A stretch of 64,000 nt of DNA from Phoronis australis (Eukaryota; Phoronida; Phoronidae), in assembly GCA_002633005.1 (NCBI GenBank), contig NMRA01000169.1:537387-601386 (forward strand). Direction: 5' to 3'. Positions 39,861 through 53,622 of the stretch are shown here, one piece after another. The number at the start of each line of letters is the position of its first letter. Position 1 is the stretch's first letter. The position numbers and the translations under genes are program-made. The notes below the pieces were generated by a model. It ran no database searches. It was given only the letters and a program-made list of their open reading frames with translations, and was not told the origin of the DNA.

Positions 39861-40774
39861 GGCTTCAGCTGCATAACCCTATAATACTGTACATTTTACA
39901 GACTCAAAAAATACCAAGTCATCAGTCAAAGAACTTGACGCCTAATCTAGTACAACTGCAACAAATTTCCCTGTCATAAATACCTCTGGACTGATTATAT
40001 TTATCCCAACAACCCATAGAGATAGATAACCCCTACCTACTGAATAGAGCCCCATGCCAGTAGGGGGTTGTTCATATTTGATTAGCTCCTGAAACACCTG
40101 TGTTTATTACTCCCAAATCAGGTGTATACAAGATTTGAGTTGCTGTTTTGGTGTCAATCTTCTCTGTGGCTAACTACAGCTGTTTATTTGTTGCCCATAA
40201 ATTCGGATAAATTGCTCTTAAACACGTATTTTTTGCAATCCGCAGTTCAGTTACATACTGGTTGTTACATACCCTGTGAGGTTATTTTTTAGTTTCCAAG
40301 CTATTTTTGGTTAATGCTAAATTTCTGTTTCCAGAAATCCTAGTCAGACAACATGTACTTGTAAAATAATGGAATTAGTCCAATCACTTCCTTCAGGGGG
40401 AAAACTTTGAATTTGTTAAGAGAACATGCAGATTTCTTAATTCTTAATTTTTTGGCATTCTTCGACAATTTTAGATGCCATTAGTTTTAATTTTCAATCT
40501 CCATATCGTCTTTATGTCAGAATTGTCGTAACTAGCTGTCATGGTCCTTATTTTGTGTGAGAAATAATTGATTCTTTACTGCTTGAAGTTGAGCTTTTGT
40601 TTCTATCCAATGGTTTTTATTAGGGAAGGAAATTTTGTTTCCTTTTTAATTTAATTAGATAAAGAAATTGTGGCGTCTACAGGTCGTAAATGATAACAAT
40701 TGAATTGTGGGATCATAACAAGAATGCCATCAAATTATCGTTTCCCAGAATGTACAGTCATGACTTCAAGGGAA

Positions 40775-40878
40775 ATATAATACAAGACAAAAGTAATCAA
40801 ACAAAATACAGCACAAGACAAAAGTAATCTGACAAAATATAGTGCAAGTACAAGACGAAAGTAATCAGACAAAATATC
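40775..40878. repeat. Tandem repeat, 3 imperfect units of 34-40 bp
   Basis: ACAAGAC(A/G)AAAGTAATC followed by (A/T)(A/G)ACAAAATA occurs three times in a row, with a short extra CAAGTA in the third spacer. Confidence 0.8.
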
Positions 40879-42780
40879 GTTCCCCCTGTCATGACATCTA
40901 ATTCAGTTAACTGAAAAACTGACTGGTCATGAAGTCATGATGGAAAACTGCTGTCGCTGAATTTCTCTTCTGCCCACCCGCCATGTTTGGTTAATTCTGG
41001 GTCATTTTGTCCGAGTGCTTTTTGTCTCTTATTGTATGCTGAAATTCCTTTGATTCCATCGTTAGCTTGAACTCATGTATGAATTTTTTACTATTTTTAA
41101 TTTAATGAAAAGTACAATGAGTTGTTAAATTTCTTTCACAAGCATACTCACGCTCACTCATGGGCCCTCCGTAGACTTGCATACTTATTGGTGGATTAGC
41201 AAGTAAAAGATTCCTATGAGTCCTCCTATTGTTAAGATTACATTGTTCTCAGTTTTTGTGTTTTGAAGTATTCAAAAATTTCTGGTTCTTTTTGAGTTTT
41301 TGTCAGAAGATTAAAGATTTATTGATGTCCGGCGATACAAATGATGGTAAAATACTTAACCAATGAAATGATATTTACCAAAAATTAAATGTATCAATTT
41401 ACTCTTCAATTAAATGAAAACTTTACCAACTTCCTTGTTACTTAATCATCAAAGAAATATGATTACTGTTGACTCAGAAACAGCAGAGGTCAGCAGCATC
41501 TCTGCCCTTGTTCACCCAGCACCTCCTTAACTAGTGAACTTGTCAATAATCATGTTGAATAGGCTCTGATATCTTGTGATAAGCTTGGTATCATCTGCTA
41601 AGCCATTGTGGTGATTATCAGTCGCCACCTCTTCGCTCGTTAAACGCTAATTATATCAGTGAGGTGACATGGTTGTGTGGCAGGATATCTGTGAGAGACA
41701 CTCATTCACACATGTACTCACACGGACGGACGGACGCAGTGCAGGATTTACCCGGGTCTCGTGACGTCTGGCATTGTACCAGTCTGATATGTGTACAGAC
41801 AACATCCATTCTGAACCACGTCTGTCCCATTTTTGAATCCTGTGTCGTTGGACTCATCCCTGGCGAAGTCCTTTGTTGACAGAATCCTTGCCGTAAAGAC
41901 AAGTCTGGACTGAACTGTTTTCTTCATCATTGTCACCGTTGTTGGTGTTGTTGTTCTTGTTGAGTCGTCGGTTTTGCAAGGATAATGGCATATGAAATGC
42001 AAGAGCTATCGGATACTGCATCCATATTGTCTGCCAAGTCGAGCTCTCGTTGGCAGTTTGTACGCCTTCTTTGTTGCCAGGTAAAGAAACTGTAATGCAG
42101 TTTATTTGTTCTTAAGGAGTTTTTGGCTTCACTTTGCATGATATTTGCTTGAAGTAAAATATCACCAATTCGGTCAAAATAGCATCGATATTTTTCATTT
42201 TCAAAGTTTTCTATCAGTTGTGACTTTGCGCAGTTTCTCAAAAAAAAAATTATGTGAATGTAGCTATGGTAGTCATCTTAAAAATGATAAAGCATTTATT
42301 ATTTTGACAAACAATTATAACATTTTGGTATTCACCACGTCTAGTTTCTGTACTGGAAACTCCACTTGAAAATTGAGCAACTTTGTGTCAGACTTCGGTT
42401 AACTAAGGAAATTTGTACTGGAATCATGTAACGTGATTGTTCAGTTTTTGAGTCTCAGTCGACACCCAAGTTAGATAAAACCCATGACCCACCAGTGATG
42501 AATTAGCAAAGTTGTTTTCTCATCTCCTTGTTACCTAGACTTTGTTTATGGAATTTTTTGGGGGGTTACTACATACTTGTAAATACTTAGGGAATTTCTC
42601 TAAGGTTTGTCTTTCTTGAAGTTATGTTCAGTTATTATTTTTTGAAAGATTACAGTCTGCACAAGATCTTTGATGATGCAAAATTTTGTTTTGCAAAACT
42701 CACCGCATTGAATATGATTTTGTGACTGGTTTTAAATTAATAAATTGTTATTGGGAAGTAAAGTTTTTCATTTATTTGCC

Positions 42781-42852
42781 ATGGTGACCCCTAGAGTTAT
42801 GGTGACCCTTAGAGTTATGGTGACCCCTAGAGTTATGGTGACCCCTGGAGTT
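42781..42852. repeat. 18-bp tandem repeat, 4 units
   Basis: Four exact-length copies of ATGGTGACCCCTAGAGTT, with one C-to-T change in unit 2 and one A-to-G change in unit 4. The 18-base unit would be in frame (MVTPRV), but no exon signals surround it. Confidence 0.95.
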
Positions 42853-42944
42853 GATTGTTGAAGTTCTTCATGTATTTTCCAAAAACTAAATCAAATCGAT
42901 GCTGGACTGTCGTGCAGTTACCGACAGATAAGAGTATAAAATAG

Positions 42945-43205
42945 AAAAAATTGTAAAAATGAAACCACGAGCATGAGTACTACCATATATTGTAATATTC
43001 CCCACGTTTCGAGCGATGCGCTTTTTATCAAGGGTATGGCATAGACTGCCAAATGGGTGGATAAGGTCACTTGTTCGATTTTATATATCCATCTGTTCGG
43101 CAGTCTGTGTCATTCCCGCGATAAAGAGCGATTTGCTCGAAACGTGGGGAATACTTTAATAAATTTTAGAACCGATGCTCGTCGCTTTATTTTTACTAAT
43201 TTTAC
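42945..43205. mobile_element. Foldback (palindromic) element of about 260 bp
   Basis: The left arm runs GTAAAAATGAAACCACGAGC ... ATTCCCCACGTTTCGAGC ... AGACTGCC ... TGGATA. The right arm is its reverse complement, with moderate divergence, from 43085 to about 43205 (GCTCGAAACGTGGGGAAT is the clearest match). Together the arms give a hairpin of about 120 bp per side with a loop of roughly 20 bases around 43067-43084. No coding frame is present. It fits a non-autonomous foldback/MITE element. Confidence 0.75.
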
Positions 43206-44553
43206 TTCTTTGTTTCCAAAAAACTCACCGTCGTTTTTTCTATTTTCTATTGAATAATGTACTTTGCCAACTGTTGTATTTATTACAGATATCTGGTGTA
43301 TTTCCTACCTCATAAATGTAAATGTACTATCAAAGACTATTAATGTTGGTGACCTGTTTGGTAATAAGTTCTTGGAATCGTCTCCCTCGTGTAGTGCACA
43401 TCCCTGTTAAACGCTAGTGTAAAATACACAATATCTGCATAAACTGTCCTATGGGCCTTGTCACACTGAGGTCATTTCTCATTTCGTTTCTCAAGACTTT
43501 TGACACAGCATGCTAAAACTGATTGGGAACCATGGGAGGCACTTGTTATACTCTGTGTAAGAGCCGCGTATCCGGTGAAATTCTTGTTTTTGTTCGAAGT
43601 TATCTGTTCTACCCAACCCCAGCTCGTTACATCAGGATTTTAGGATGGATTCGGACATTTTGAGGTGGGATTTAGTGTGATGCATCCCTGATGCATTGAC
43701 AGCTCAATTTCTTAATCCTCGTCAAAATTGCTGCCGCTATCCACAGTCTACATAATAGTTCTAGGCTGGCATTGTTTGATGCAGTCAGAGTAGGGTGCAA
43801 GAGATTGGTAGCGCCCTCTTTTGATTACGTGTAAAGAAAAGGCATATCTAGTCACTAGCACGGATGTTCAATAAGGGTTCCACGTAACTGTGACTATAAG
43901 CTGTTTAGGTGGCTGGTTGTTTCGCTAGCACCACCACGGGAGTTTTCTACTTAACTCTGAGTCTATGGCTCCCTATTCATAACTGCAGGTTGACTGAAAC
44001 ATCTATCAGTTCCCTGTGCTCGATAATATCAAGTAGCAAGTTGGTATGCTCATGTTCAAACAGGATATGGTTCAAATTCTGGTTTACAGATGGCAAAGTG
44101 GTAATATTTCCTAATCATAATTTACAAGCAAGAACAGTAAAATCTCACGGACAAGCGTAACTGTCAAATTGCCATTTTTCATTTTTCAACAGTTTCTGGC
44201 ATTGTTAATACCTACATTTTTAAAATCCTGAACATGAAAATGCGATTAGTGTGGTGCTGCATATGTTTCAGGGAAAAATTTCACTTGTCTGCGAGATTGT
44301 GCCATAAATGAGAGTATCGGTGTAATGTGCATATCTGTTGAGGGTGATGTTACTATTTATTGGGTTACATCCAGGCAACCAGTACATTATGTGGAACTAC
44401 ACTTCCTGTCCATTGTGGTTTAAATTTAAGTATATTTCGTTTTTTGTTTCATTTCTTTAAAAAAATTGTCATACACTACTTATAGGATTTTGATTTGTGG
44501 TTCTTCTTTATAAATTGGATACGATGCATATTATCCCTTAATTCAACAGTGCA

Positions 44554-44631
44554 GCCTCAGCCACTGGCCTCACCCACTGGCCTCATCCACCGGCCTCATC
44601 CACCGGCCTCACCCATCCGCCTCACCCACCG
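44554..44631. repeat. 13-bp minisatellite, 6 units
   Basis: Six 13-base units vary around GCCTCACCCACTG. The C-rich strand bias is strong compared with the AT-rich surroundings. Confidence 0.9.
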
Positions 44632-47600
44632 AGCGTACTCGGGAAATACTCCCCTTTCGTATGATTTTACGTGATCTCGCGTTTTGCTTTAGTTTCTGGT
44701 GCACTGGACAACCTTAGACTGGTGCAACTGTTTACTCATTGTTTACAATGTGAAAATCACACTTCCTTGGTAGAATTCTTTTAGTCAAGTGACCATCTGC
44801 CCCTGCTGACAGTGCAACTGGAGTTGACTAGTGATGTCATCACATGAACTTTTGCCACTGGTTGCTTGTCTTGTGACACTTTCACAACCCTGTAAGAATT
44901 GTCCTTGTTGTTCATGTTATTGTTTTGTGTTGTGATATCAATGTCCCTGATATCTTTGACTGATCATGCTATCAAAGCAAGTGCATTTTAGTTGGGTAGT
45001 TAGTTTCAAGTGTTATGAAAGGTTGGTGCAATACTTGAAGTGTATAATAAACATTACAGTAAGCACCATCACCACTGTGACCCACAACAACACTCACAAT
45101 TTCGTCAACAGCTGCATTAACAATTATTCTCTATAATCATATTTTACATGCCAATTGCATGTGACAGGATTTGTAAGCCATGTTTATTGTGTGTGCAAAG
45201 CACTTTATGATTTCAAGCAACATTAAAACTCTTCTTTTTCAATTTGCCACCATTTGTCTCTTACCCTTCAAGTGTCGCTCGTGCGCCATTATCAGAAAAA
45301 TTTGATTGAGTCTTGTTTTTCATTGCTTTTTTATCAATGCATTTCCATCTAATTGCTATCAACGAGAACTATTGTCAACAAATTATCAGTAATAGCTCAT
45401 TTGAATTAGGTTCCAACCTGGACATACTTACTGTTCATATGACTTTTTGCAGACTTACATCCAGTTTCCAAGAAGTCATGGTACCATTTGGCAGTGTCTG
45501 TAACGCGATACTCAAGCGGAACGGTTATTTCGAATTTTTGTAATACAGCAGCTGTTTACTGTGTTTCTTCCGAGAAGCCATCCCGTCTTCTCCCGGATAT
45601 TTGATTTTGACTTTGATGCACCAACAACGTGCAGTTTTGAATGGTGTGTAGGCGGGAGAATGGTAAATTAATTGGATATGGTAGGAGTTAAGACACCATC
45701 TGGGAAGGGCTTTTGACTGGATTCAGTGACTTGCAAGGTTTAGAGTGATTGATGGTTGTTATGTCTTTTCTGGAGACATTTTGACTGTTTTCTGGTCATT
45801 GTCTACAGTCTTACTTGTTGTTGGATTTTGAAAGAATGGATATGTTATGTTAGTTGGCCTAGGATAGTTGGATTTTCGTCAGCTGATTTCTCGGTCTTCT
45901 AGAAAGATCTGCATGATCACAGTAGAAGAAGCAGTTGGGTTTTGTGGAACTAGGCATAAGGATCGATTTAATCTTCATTAGGATTGTAAAGACCCTCCTC
46001 TGCACTGTATTAGTGGAACTGTTGTCCTTGAACCTTGTTTGACTGTTGTGTGGATGATTCTGTAGCCAGTTCCATTCCATGTGTCTCCTGGGGCCAACTC
46101 TTCTCAGATGTCATTCAGTTCAGTCGACAACAACATGGAGAAGATTCCTCGCGATTAACCCTTGTGGAACCATTAAAGAAAGCTTGACAAACAACAAGTT
46201 CACGTTTGTCCCTCGTCAGTCTGGAGATGTTCAAGACATCATTTAGAGACGTTTACTTTACCTCTGTGTAATAAGAAGTATTAAGAGCCGGGACATACAT
46301 GTGGACTTTGATTCATACATGTTCGGCAGTTAAGTGCGAGAGTGGTTTTGTTTTGGTGTGAATAGGTTTGCGTGATAACTGTCTGACATATGCATCAACA
46401 GTTAATATAAGTTTTCCATTCCGGTTTCCTATCTTCTCTACATGGCTTCCTGGGAGAGGAAGAACATGTACCTTTTAGTTTGAAAGGTGTCAACATCTGA
46501 ATGGACAATTAGCGCAATTGTTATGTAAGGCATTGATTACGTTGATAGACTGCCTTGTGGGCGTGGTCATCTGTGAGACCTTCGCTGATGGACCACAACA
46601 TAGTGTGGGAGTAATATGAGAGATACTTGATGTCTCAGTCCTCTTCATGCCACAGGTTGTCAATCTGTTTTTATGGAATCGGAAAGTCTGGAACAGGCAA
46701 TTTTTTCCTGAAAACACTGTATACTTATTTCCAGGATTTGAGAGATTACGATAGCGTTATTTATGAATCTGCCTAAAACTGTTCATGTATTGTTGACAAA
46801 TCCACTGGTCTTTGTAAGCAGTTAGTTGACTGGAAGCAACCCAGTTGGTTTTTTTTTAGTCTTGACATAAACCATACTGACTATTCTGACAGTTTTAGTG
46901 TACACACTGTGTGTTGACAGCCTTTTCTGCCAGTTTGTACACTGAGATATCCTCCCAGATTTTTTGCTGGTTCCATTTAGTGCTAGTCTAAACTAATGTT
47001 GGCGAACATGGCTTTCAACTGGAATACCAACTTGAGATGCTATCTGTCTCATTTGCCTCCAGTCAGCTGGTTTTAGAAATGGTTTCTGCAACCAGGGTTC
47101 TTTTGTAGAAGGCGGGAGATGAGTTTTACATGTCTGCAAGTGGAATGGAAACTTGTGAATGACTGCAATTTAGGATTTGTGTGAGAACATATGGTATTGG
47201 GTTTAGAGGAGTCACTTCTGATGACAGCTGCGCTGACTGTTTTGCTGCTAATTTTGCTCAAAAGCATCGTCATCAAAGCCTCATTAGCCGCTGTATCCAT
47301 ATTTGTGAGACATATGAAGGTTTCTATTCATTTGACCAGAAACTTACTCCAGTGGAATACACACAGTGGATTTCTTGAAATTGACTGTTTTTTTAAAATG
47401 CTGATGTAAGCTCTTTTGCTGTTGGGAGTTTGTTCTGAGGCCTGCTGCTACACTGGGTGTTTATGATGGAGGCTGTCGTGCATCAGGTGATGGTGTGTGA
47501 GTACATGTTGAAGGTAAGACAATGTGTTTGGACATTTCAGTTCATGTAAAGCTAAACAGGTTAGGCACCTCACCCCTACAGTGGAATGAGTATCCTGATT

Positions 47601-49163
47601 GACTGATTGGCCAGTCAGGATACAATGGTATCATTATTAGTTTGACAGTGGCAAACCAATGTTTACATAGTCCAGCTCTCAGTATTGTCTGCTTTCATCT
47701 GATGCTCCTGTAATCCAGCAATTATGTTGTAAACAACCCACCTGACCCTAACTGATATTTAAAAATACTAAATTTGCAAACACTTTCAACAAATGTTGTG
47801 AAGCAAATGTGTTTTGTATGAAATACTTTCACCTAAGAACTTCGAATGGACAAAAACTGCTACTCTCAGAGAAATTAGACTTAATTTTCTCCTGTTGTGT
47901 ACCAACACAAAAGGCTTGCTTGACAAGCTTAATAGAGCGTGATTCTAGATAAGATCATGATAGTGGAAATTTCTTGATTTTTAGTCTACAGAATGGTACA
48001 TAATGGTTGTGACTGATGGAGTTTTCACTGCTAGTGAAGTTGGTTGTTTTCTGTTAATTCGATGTATTATATTTTTTACTATTTTTGATTGATTTTGAAT
48101 TGCTGGACATGATTTTACAATTAGTTTTCACGTTTTGAAGTTTTACAGCAAGCACATCTTCTTAATTCACAAAATAAACGTTGACGAACCCAGGCAGACA
48201 TACCACTTGGGCTTTTCTTGGATCAACGATTTAATTTTACCTCGATTACTGTTAGATAGTGTAAGAGCATGCTACTTTGGGGATTTTTTCAACCTTGTTC
48301 AAGGATTATATCGCGTTCAAACATTTTTGGTTCAATTTTGATTTTAACAGTCTTACCTGCCATTCACGGGTCATTCGACTTTAAATGATCTTTTTGTGAG
48401 CTGTGTGTTCTGTGATAGCTTAACAATTCCACAGCCAAGTTTTTTTCGTTCTGCAGTTCACAGTGCCAAATAGATTTTGAGGATAGGTATCTCAAAGTGG
48501 GTGAAATCACTAAAAAGGCTATTTGTCAGTGGATTGTTATTTCCAGGTTAAAATGTACACACATTGTTTTATGGTATTCTAAAATTATGATGTCATGCGT
48601 TGGGGGCAGGTATTTGCCAGGTAGAGTATTCAAGATTTTAGATGCAAAAATAATGTCGGGGGCCCTTGCTCACCTGAGGGAAAGTTGCCTGTGCCTTCTG
48701 AGAGGGGATTTTTTTGTTGGGGGGGGGGGGGGATTCCCCGCCACCCTTCATCAGCAAATGCCTCAAATCTGAATCCCTTGGACCTGCTAGGTGAATTTCA
48801 CGTGATTTTGAAATATTTTTCATAGATGTATCACTGGCCCTGACAATCAATGGTCAATGAAGAGTTTTGGTTGAAATTCACACCAGCTGGCTTTGGTGCT
48901 TGTCTCGTCTCATGCATGCTGTTTCAAATGCGGATCCTGAATCAGAATCGTTTTGAATTTGAGTGAATAAACCTCATTGATGGAGAGTTAAGAGGTCATT
49001 ACTTCAATAGCAATTTTACAAGTAAGCGATGAGCCGAAATTTCTTCATAAATTTGAGAGAATTCGACAAACCAGACTTTCGTTCAGGATTTGATATCACT
49101 ATTCCTGTCTCCTGCCAAAGTCATCTCGCATGAAGTCTAAGATTAATTATGTCAATAATGGGA

Positions 49164-50131
49164 AAGTACCCAACTCGCCATTTGCCGCTCAGTCAGTGAC
49201 ACTAACTCACTGAAAGGCAGCGTGGCAATGAAACAGTTTGTGTAACTAGAGAAGGGCTCTGTTAATATTAAACTTTACTTGGTAAACCAATGAAACATGG
49301 ACAATCTGACCTTGTTTTGAATTAATAATAAACTGGGCAATTCCAGCAGTGTGAGGTAGTAAAATGGCCTCTGTTCTAAGTTTTGTCTCTCTTGCAACAA
49401 CAGTAACATCCAAACTATTTGTCTTTCATTGCTCACAGGTTTGCATACGCATTTGAATCCATGTGCAACAAATGTGTTTTCTCAGGTGTATTACTGTGTC
49501 TACTATCTATGCTTGTAATTACACCAATCCTAACACTGTAGCATTGCGCCCTCGCCTGTTTTATGATCTATGCAACACGGCAGGGGCCCTGGGGCTAAAT
49601 TTTTACAAATGAATTGACTTCTGCTTAAATTTCCAGCTCTGGAGGGACCTGTCTGATATTACTGTCTGCAGTCTACTGTCTGCAACCCGTAATTTTTAGT
49701 AGAGAACAGGTACCTCTGTAATCGTTTGCCTACAACTAGTAATAACAGGGATGAGATATAGTGTTTAGTAGAAAGGTATCATTGTATCTGTTTTCGTATT
49801 TTACGTTCAATATTTCTTGTGAATTATTTTTAGTTGTGTAATGTGATCCAATCATGGTATTGACTGGAATATCCAGTTTGTTTCACCTGCCTGTGGTGTA
49901 GTGGTGTGACATACTGTTCTAGATTGTGGAAATGAATTTCTAGTGTCAGGATAGGCAGTTTGCTTTGGGTATTGTTATATCTTTTGTTGGACACTTGTTG
50001 AAAATTGAAAAAACCCTGAATTTCAGGCACAGATGAAATTGTTGATATTGAACAATTGTTGTCTTTAAACTTAAGCAATGGTAGATATGCTTTTGTATGT
50101 AATATCTCCTTGTCTTTGGTTATTTTTTTTT
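49164..50131. repeat. Duplicated block 1, copy 1 (968 bp)
   Basis: It is almost identical to 50133-51101, differing by scattered single-base changes and a few small indels (for example CACTGTAGC versus CTGTAGC). Copy 1 ends directly at an N at 50132. The pattern fits the end of one contig overlapping the start of the next. Confidence 0.95.
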
Positions 50132-50132
50132 N

Positions 50133-51101
50133 AAGTACCCAACTCGCCATTTGCGGCTCAGTCAGTGACACTAACTCACTGAAAGGCAGCGTGGCAATGA
50201 AACAGTTTGTGTAACTAGAGAAGGGCTCTGTTAATATTAAACTTTACTTGGTAAACCAATGAAACATGGACAATCTGACCTTGTTTTGAATTAATAATAA
50301 ACTGGGCAATTCCAGCAGTGTGAAGTAGTAAAATGGCCTCTGTTCTTCTAAGTTTTGTCTCTCTTGCAACAACAGTAACATCCAAACTATTTGTCTTTCA
50401 TTGCTCACAGGTTTGCATACGCATTTGAATCCATGTGCAACAAATGTGTTTTCTCAGGTGTATTACTGTGTCTACTATCTATGCATGTAATTACCCCAAT
50501 CCTAACTGTAGCATTGCACCCCCGCCTGTTTTGTGATCTATGCAACACGGCAGGGGCCCTGGGGCTAAATTTTTACAAATGAATTGACTTCTGCTTAAAT
50601 TTCCAGCTCTGGAGGGACCTGTCTGATATTACTGTCTGCAGTCTACTGTCTGCAACCTGTAATTTTTAGTAGAGAACAGGTACCTCTGTAATCGTTTGCC
50701 TACAACTTGTAATAACAGGGATGAGATATAGTGTTTAGTAGAAAGGTATCAATGTATCTGTTTTCGTATTTTACGTTCAATATTTCTTGTGAATTATTTT
50801 TAGTTGTGTAATGTGATCTAATCATGGTATTGACTGGAATATCCAGTTTGTTTCACCTGCCTGTGGTGTAGTGGTGTGACATACTGTTCTAGATTGTGGA
50901 AATGAATTTCTAGTGTCAGGATAGGCAGTTTGCTTTGGGTATTGTTATATCTTTTGTTGGACACTTGTTGAAAATTGAAAAAATCCTGAATTTCAGGCAC
51001 AGATGAAATTGTTGATATTGAACAATTGTTGTCTTTAAACTTAAGCAATGGTAGATATGCTTTTGTATGTAATATCCCCTTGTCTTTGGTTATTTTTTTT
51101 T
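50133..51101. repeat. Duplicated block 1, copy 2 (969 bp)
   Basis: It starts immediately after the N at 50132 with the same bases as 49164 (AAGTACCCAACTCGCCATTT) and ends in the same T run, after which unique sequence follows. It is probably the allelic counterpart of copy 1. The roughly 100-residue minus-strand open frames in both copies are not supported as genes. Confidence 0.95.
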
Positions 51102-51655
51102 GAAAATTCACCCTTTCTCACAGATTTCTTTGTTCCGTTTTGGTATTTCTCAAATTTATAAACTTTTACAATATCAGTTAAGTGTGTTAAATTTGAAACA
51201 CAAGTGGATTGCAGAATTTTCTAACATATCAGTCTCCATGTAAAAGATAGTAAATGATCAGAAAGATGTAATTCATCGTTAGCATGACTTGTTATTGTAT
51301 CGTATAAGTTACAACTGCCATCTCGTGAAACAGTAGGCAGCTGTAAAAAATGGCAATTTGTGCTTGTTCTTGTGCTAACTCTTTTTTATTGGTGGCTGAT
51401 GTAAGTCCTTTATTGGGTGACTAGAATGGTCATATCTCTCAGCACTCACTGATGCTCAGTGATTTGGATTGAACATTCTGTTACTAGATCCAATGTGTTC
51501 TGGACCTTGATTTTGTTTGATATAGTTGTAATGGGGACCTAACGGCCTGCTATCCTTTGGATTCTAGGCTTGTGATGAGCTATGTGTGGTCTTGTTGAAA
51601 ACAGAAGTCAAATCCTGGAATTTAATTACTTGAGTTAGCCAGGTTGCCTCTGAGA

Positions 51656-51856
51656 TTGCCTCCGTCTCTCACGGGACTTCAGCTTCGCTAGTGGTGTTAC
51701 TATCATTCTGGCCAACAGGTGGCGTTTTGACCAGAAGACGCTAGGTGTGACTGTGTCTTGACCTCGATGCCGCGTCATCTAGTTAAAATGCCACCTATTG
51801 GCTAGAACGATAGTAACACCACTAGCCAAGCTAAAGTCCGTGAGAGACGGACGCAG
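51656..51856. mobile_element. Foldback element of about 200 bp (near-perfect hairpin)
   Basis: The left arm (51661-51741) contains TCCGTCTCTCACGGGACTTC, then GCTAGTGGTGTTACTATC and AGGTGGC. The right arm (51772-51851) is its reverse complement with about ten mismatches and a one-base gap, leaving a loop of about 30 bases. The arms are CpG-bearing and better conserved than those of the 42945 element, so this insertion looks younger. No terminal duplication is clear. Confidence 0.8.
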
Positions 51857-52269
51857 CGTTGCTATAGTTTTTTTATATTTTGATACCTCAACTCTACGTC
51901 TAAAAACTTTCATGCTTTTATCCCTCTTGTAGATGATGATGCTGGGATTGTTGTCTTATAAGGCAAAGTCAAGTGTTACTGGGTTGCCATGTCCACTGTA
52001 AAGATCCCAGCCCCTCCTGGGTGTAGGCAAAAAATAAAGATGTTTTGAACAATTTGTGTACATATTTATTTTGCTTCTTTCTCCTAATGTCTTAGCTGAC
52101 CGCCATGCCTTGGCTAATGTTCCCATCCTGGGTGTAGTCAAATAGTAAACAGACGTATTTCCGATGTTTTGTAAACAATGTTATCTAGCTTCACATTCCA
52201 AATCCTCTTGATCCTGCTTGGGAGGACAAAATTTTTTCAGTGCCAAATGTCTTGGTTATAGTTTTGTTT

Positions 52270-52520
52270 TCTTCATAACAGGAATATGGTACATTATACT
52301 TTTACTGCAAAATCTCAACAATGTAGGACACACTATGACTGAGAAGTGAAATTTTATTTTCTCATTTCCCTGAAAGATACCAAGCACCAAATTATTGCTT
52401 TCTCATGTTGAAGTTCACCATCAAATAATGTTTTGAAAAACATTTGGCATTCTCAACATTGTAAGAAGCCTTTCAAAAATGAGAAAATGTTAATTTTTGT
52501 CCAAAATTGGTGAAAATTCA
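52270..52520 (+). repeat. Interspersed repeat family C, copy 2
   Basis: It is collinear with 37910-38200: TACTGCAAAATCTCAACA, GACACACTATGACTGAGAAG, ACATTTGGCATTCTCAACAT, TGTAAGAAGCCTTTCAAAAA, and TTTTTGTCCAAAATTGGTGA. It is old and indel-rich. Confidence 0.5.
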
Positions 52521-53622
52521 CTGTAATTCGTAGCCAGCTTCAAAAGTACTGGTTGTGCTTTTAATTTAAATACTGTTATTAAAATTAATTCTAAAATATT
52601 CAAAAAGCAGAAACATAGGTTGTTGAATATAGGACATACAGTGTATTACTCTGTTACACTAGCATACTCCCATGGTGTTTAAAATGGGAATCAAGGGGTG
52701 GACATTAAGTCCTGCATGGATATTGAAAATGAAGGTTAGTGATGGGTGTTGGTGTATTAAGTATGTCAGGATGGTAATGCTTTAATGTTGAGACTCTTGT
52801 TCAAGAGTTTAATAAAACAAGGGAGGGTATGGATATTTTCCAGCCTGAATGAGACACCGAGGTATAACCAGAAGTACCGTATGTCTTGACTACTACTCAA
52901 AGATAATCATTATTCATAGGTAGCTGAAATTCGCTTAAGACAGGCATTCACAAAGACCTACTAACTTTCATATAAATTGTTTGGAATTACCTTGGACTGT
53001 GGGGGGTGGGCATTTTTCCAGACATGTTCTTGTTGAGAAATATTCATAAGGTACATCACATTGTTGTGAACTGTGGTTGACATGGTATTATCATGAAGTT
53101 CACTAGGACAGCTAACAGACTCTCTATGTCATTGCCCCTAGTTATACAGCAATACCACAAACTGCTTATTAATGAATTTGCTTTCATTAGCCATGAAAGT
53201 GCCTCCTGGCACCCGTAGTAAAAACAAACAAGTTTTTTTATAGAGGATGACTGGACTATTTACACCATTAAGCCTCAAGGGATGCTGGAGATATGGTAGA
53301 CTAGTTAATGGAAATTCAACTTCCTGATATCGCTTTTGTTTTTATTTCTTGTGTTCTTGTAAATACCCTTTTCTGAGTATGCCAATATTGGGGGAGCTGC
53401 ATGTTTTGACTTATAAAAGTGACCATTGTGCTTCTTGTTTATCTCTTTGTTAAAGTCTGTCTGTAGTCATTTCCTTCCATGAGAAGCTCCTTTTCTTCAT
53501 TGGTCAGTTACAATGATCAGTGAACCTGGTGCTAGGGGTGAGTGGTGTCTGACCCAGGTGTAGTCCCCCTATTGTCTCTTGGAATACACCATTGGTGTGA
53601 CCATTGTCCAGTTGAGAAAAAT

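Noticed and set aside
42781-42852. 18-bp repeat that could encode a hexapeptide repeat (MVTPRV)
   Set aside because: There are no flanking splice sites or extended open frame, so it is a simple tandem repeat.
49830-51111. Two near-identical open frames of about 100 codons on the minus strand
   Set aside because: They are the two copies of duplicated block 1, one running through the N. Duplication here does not imply a conserved protein.
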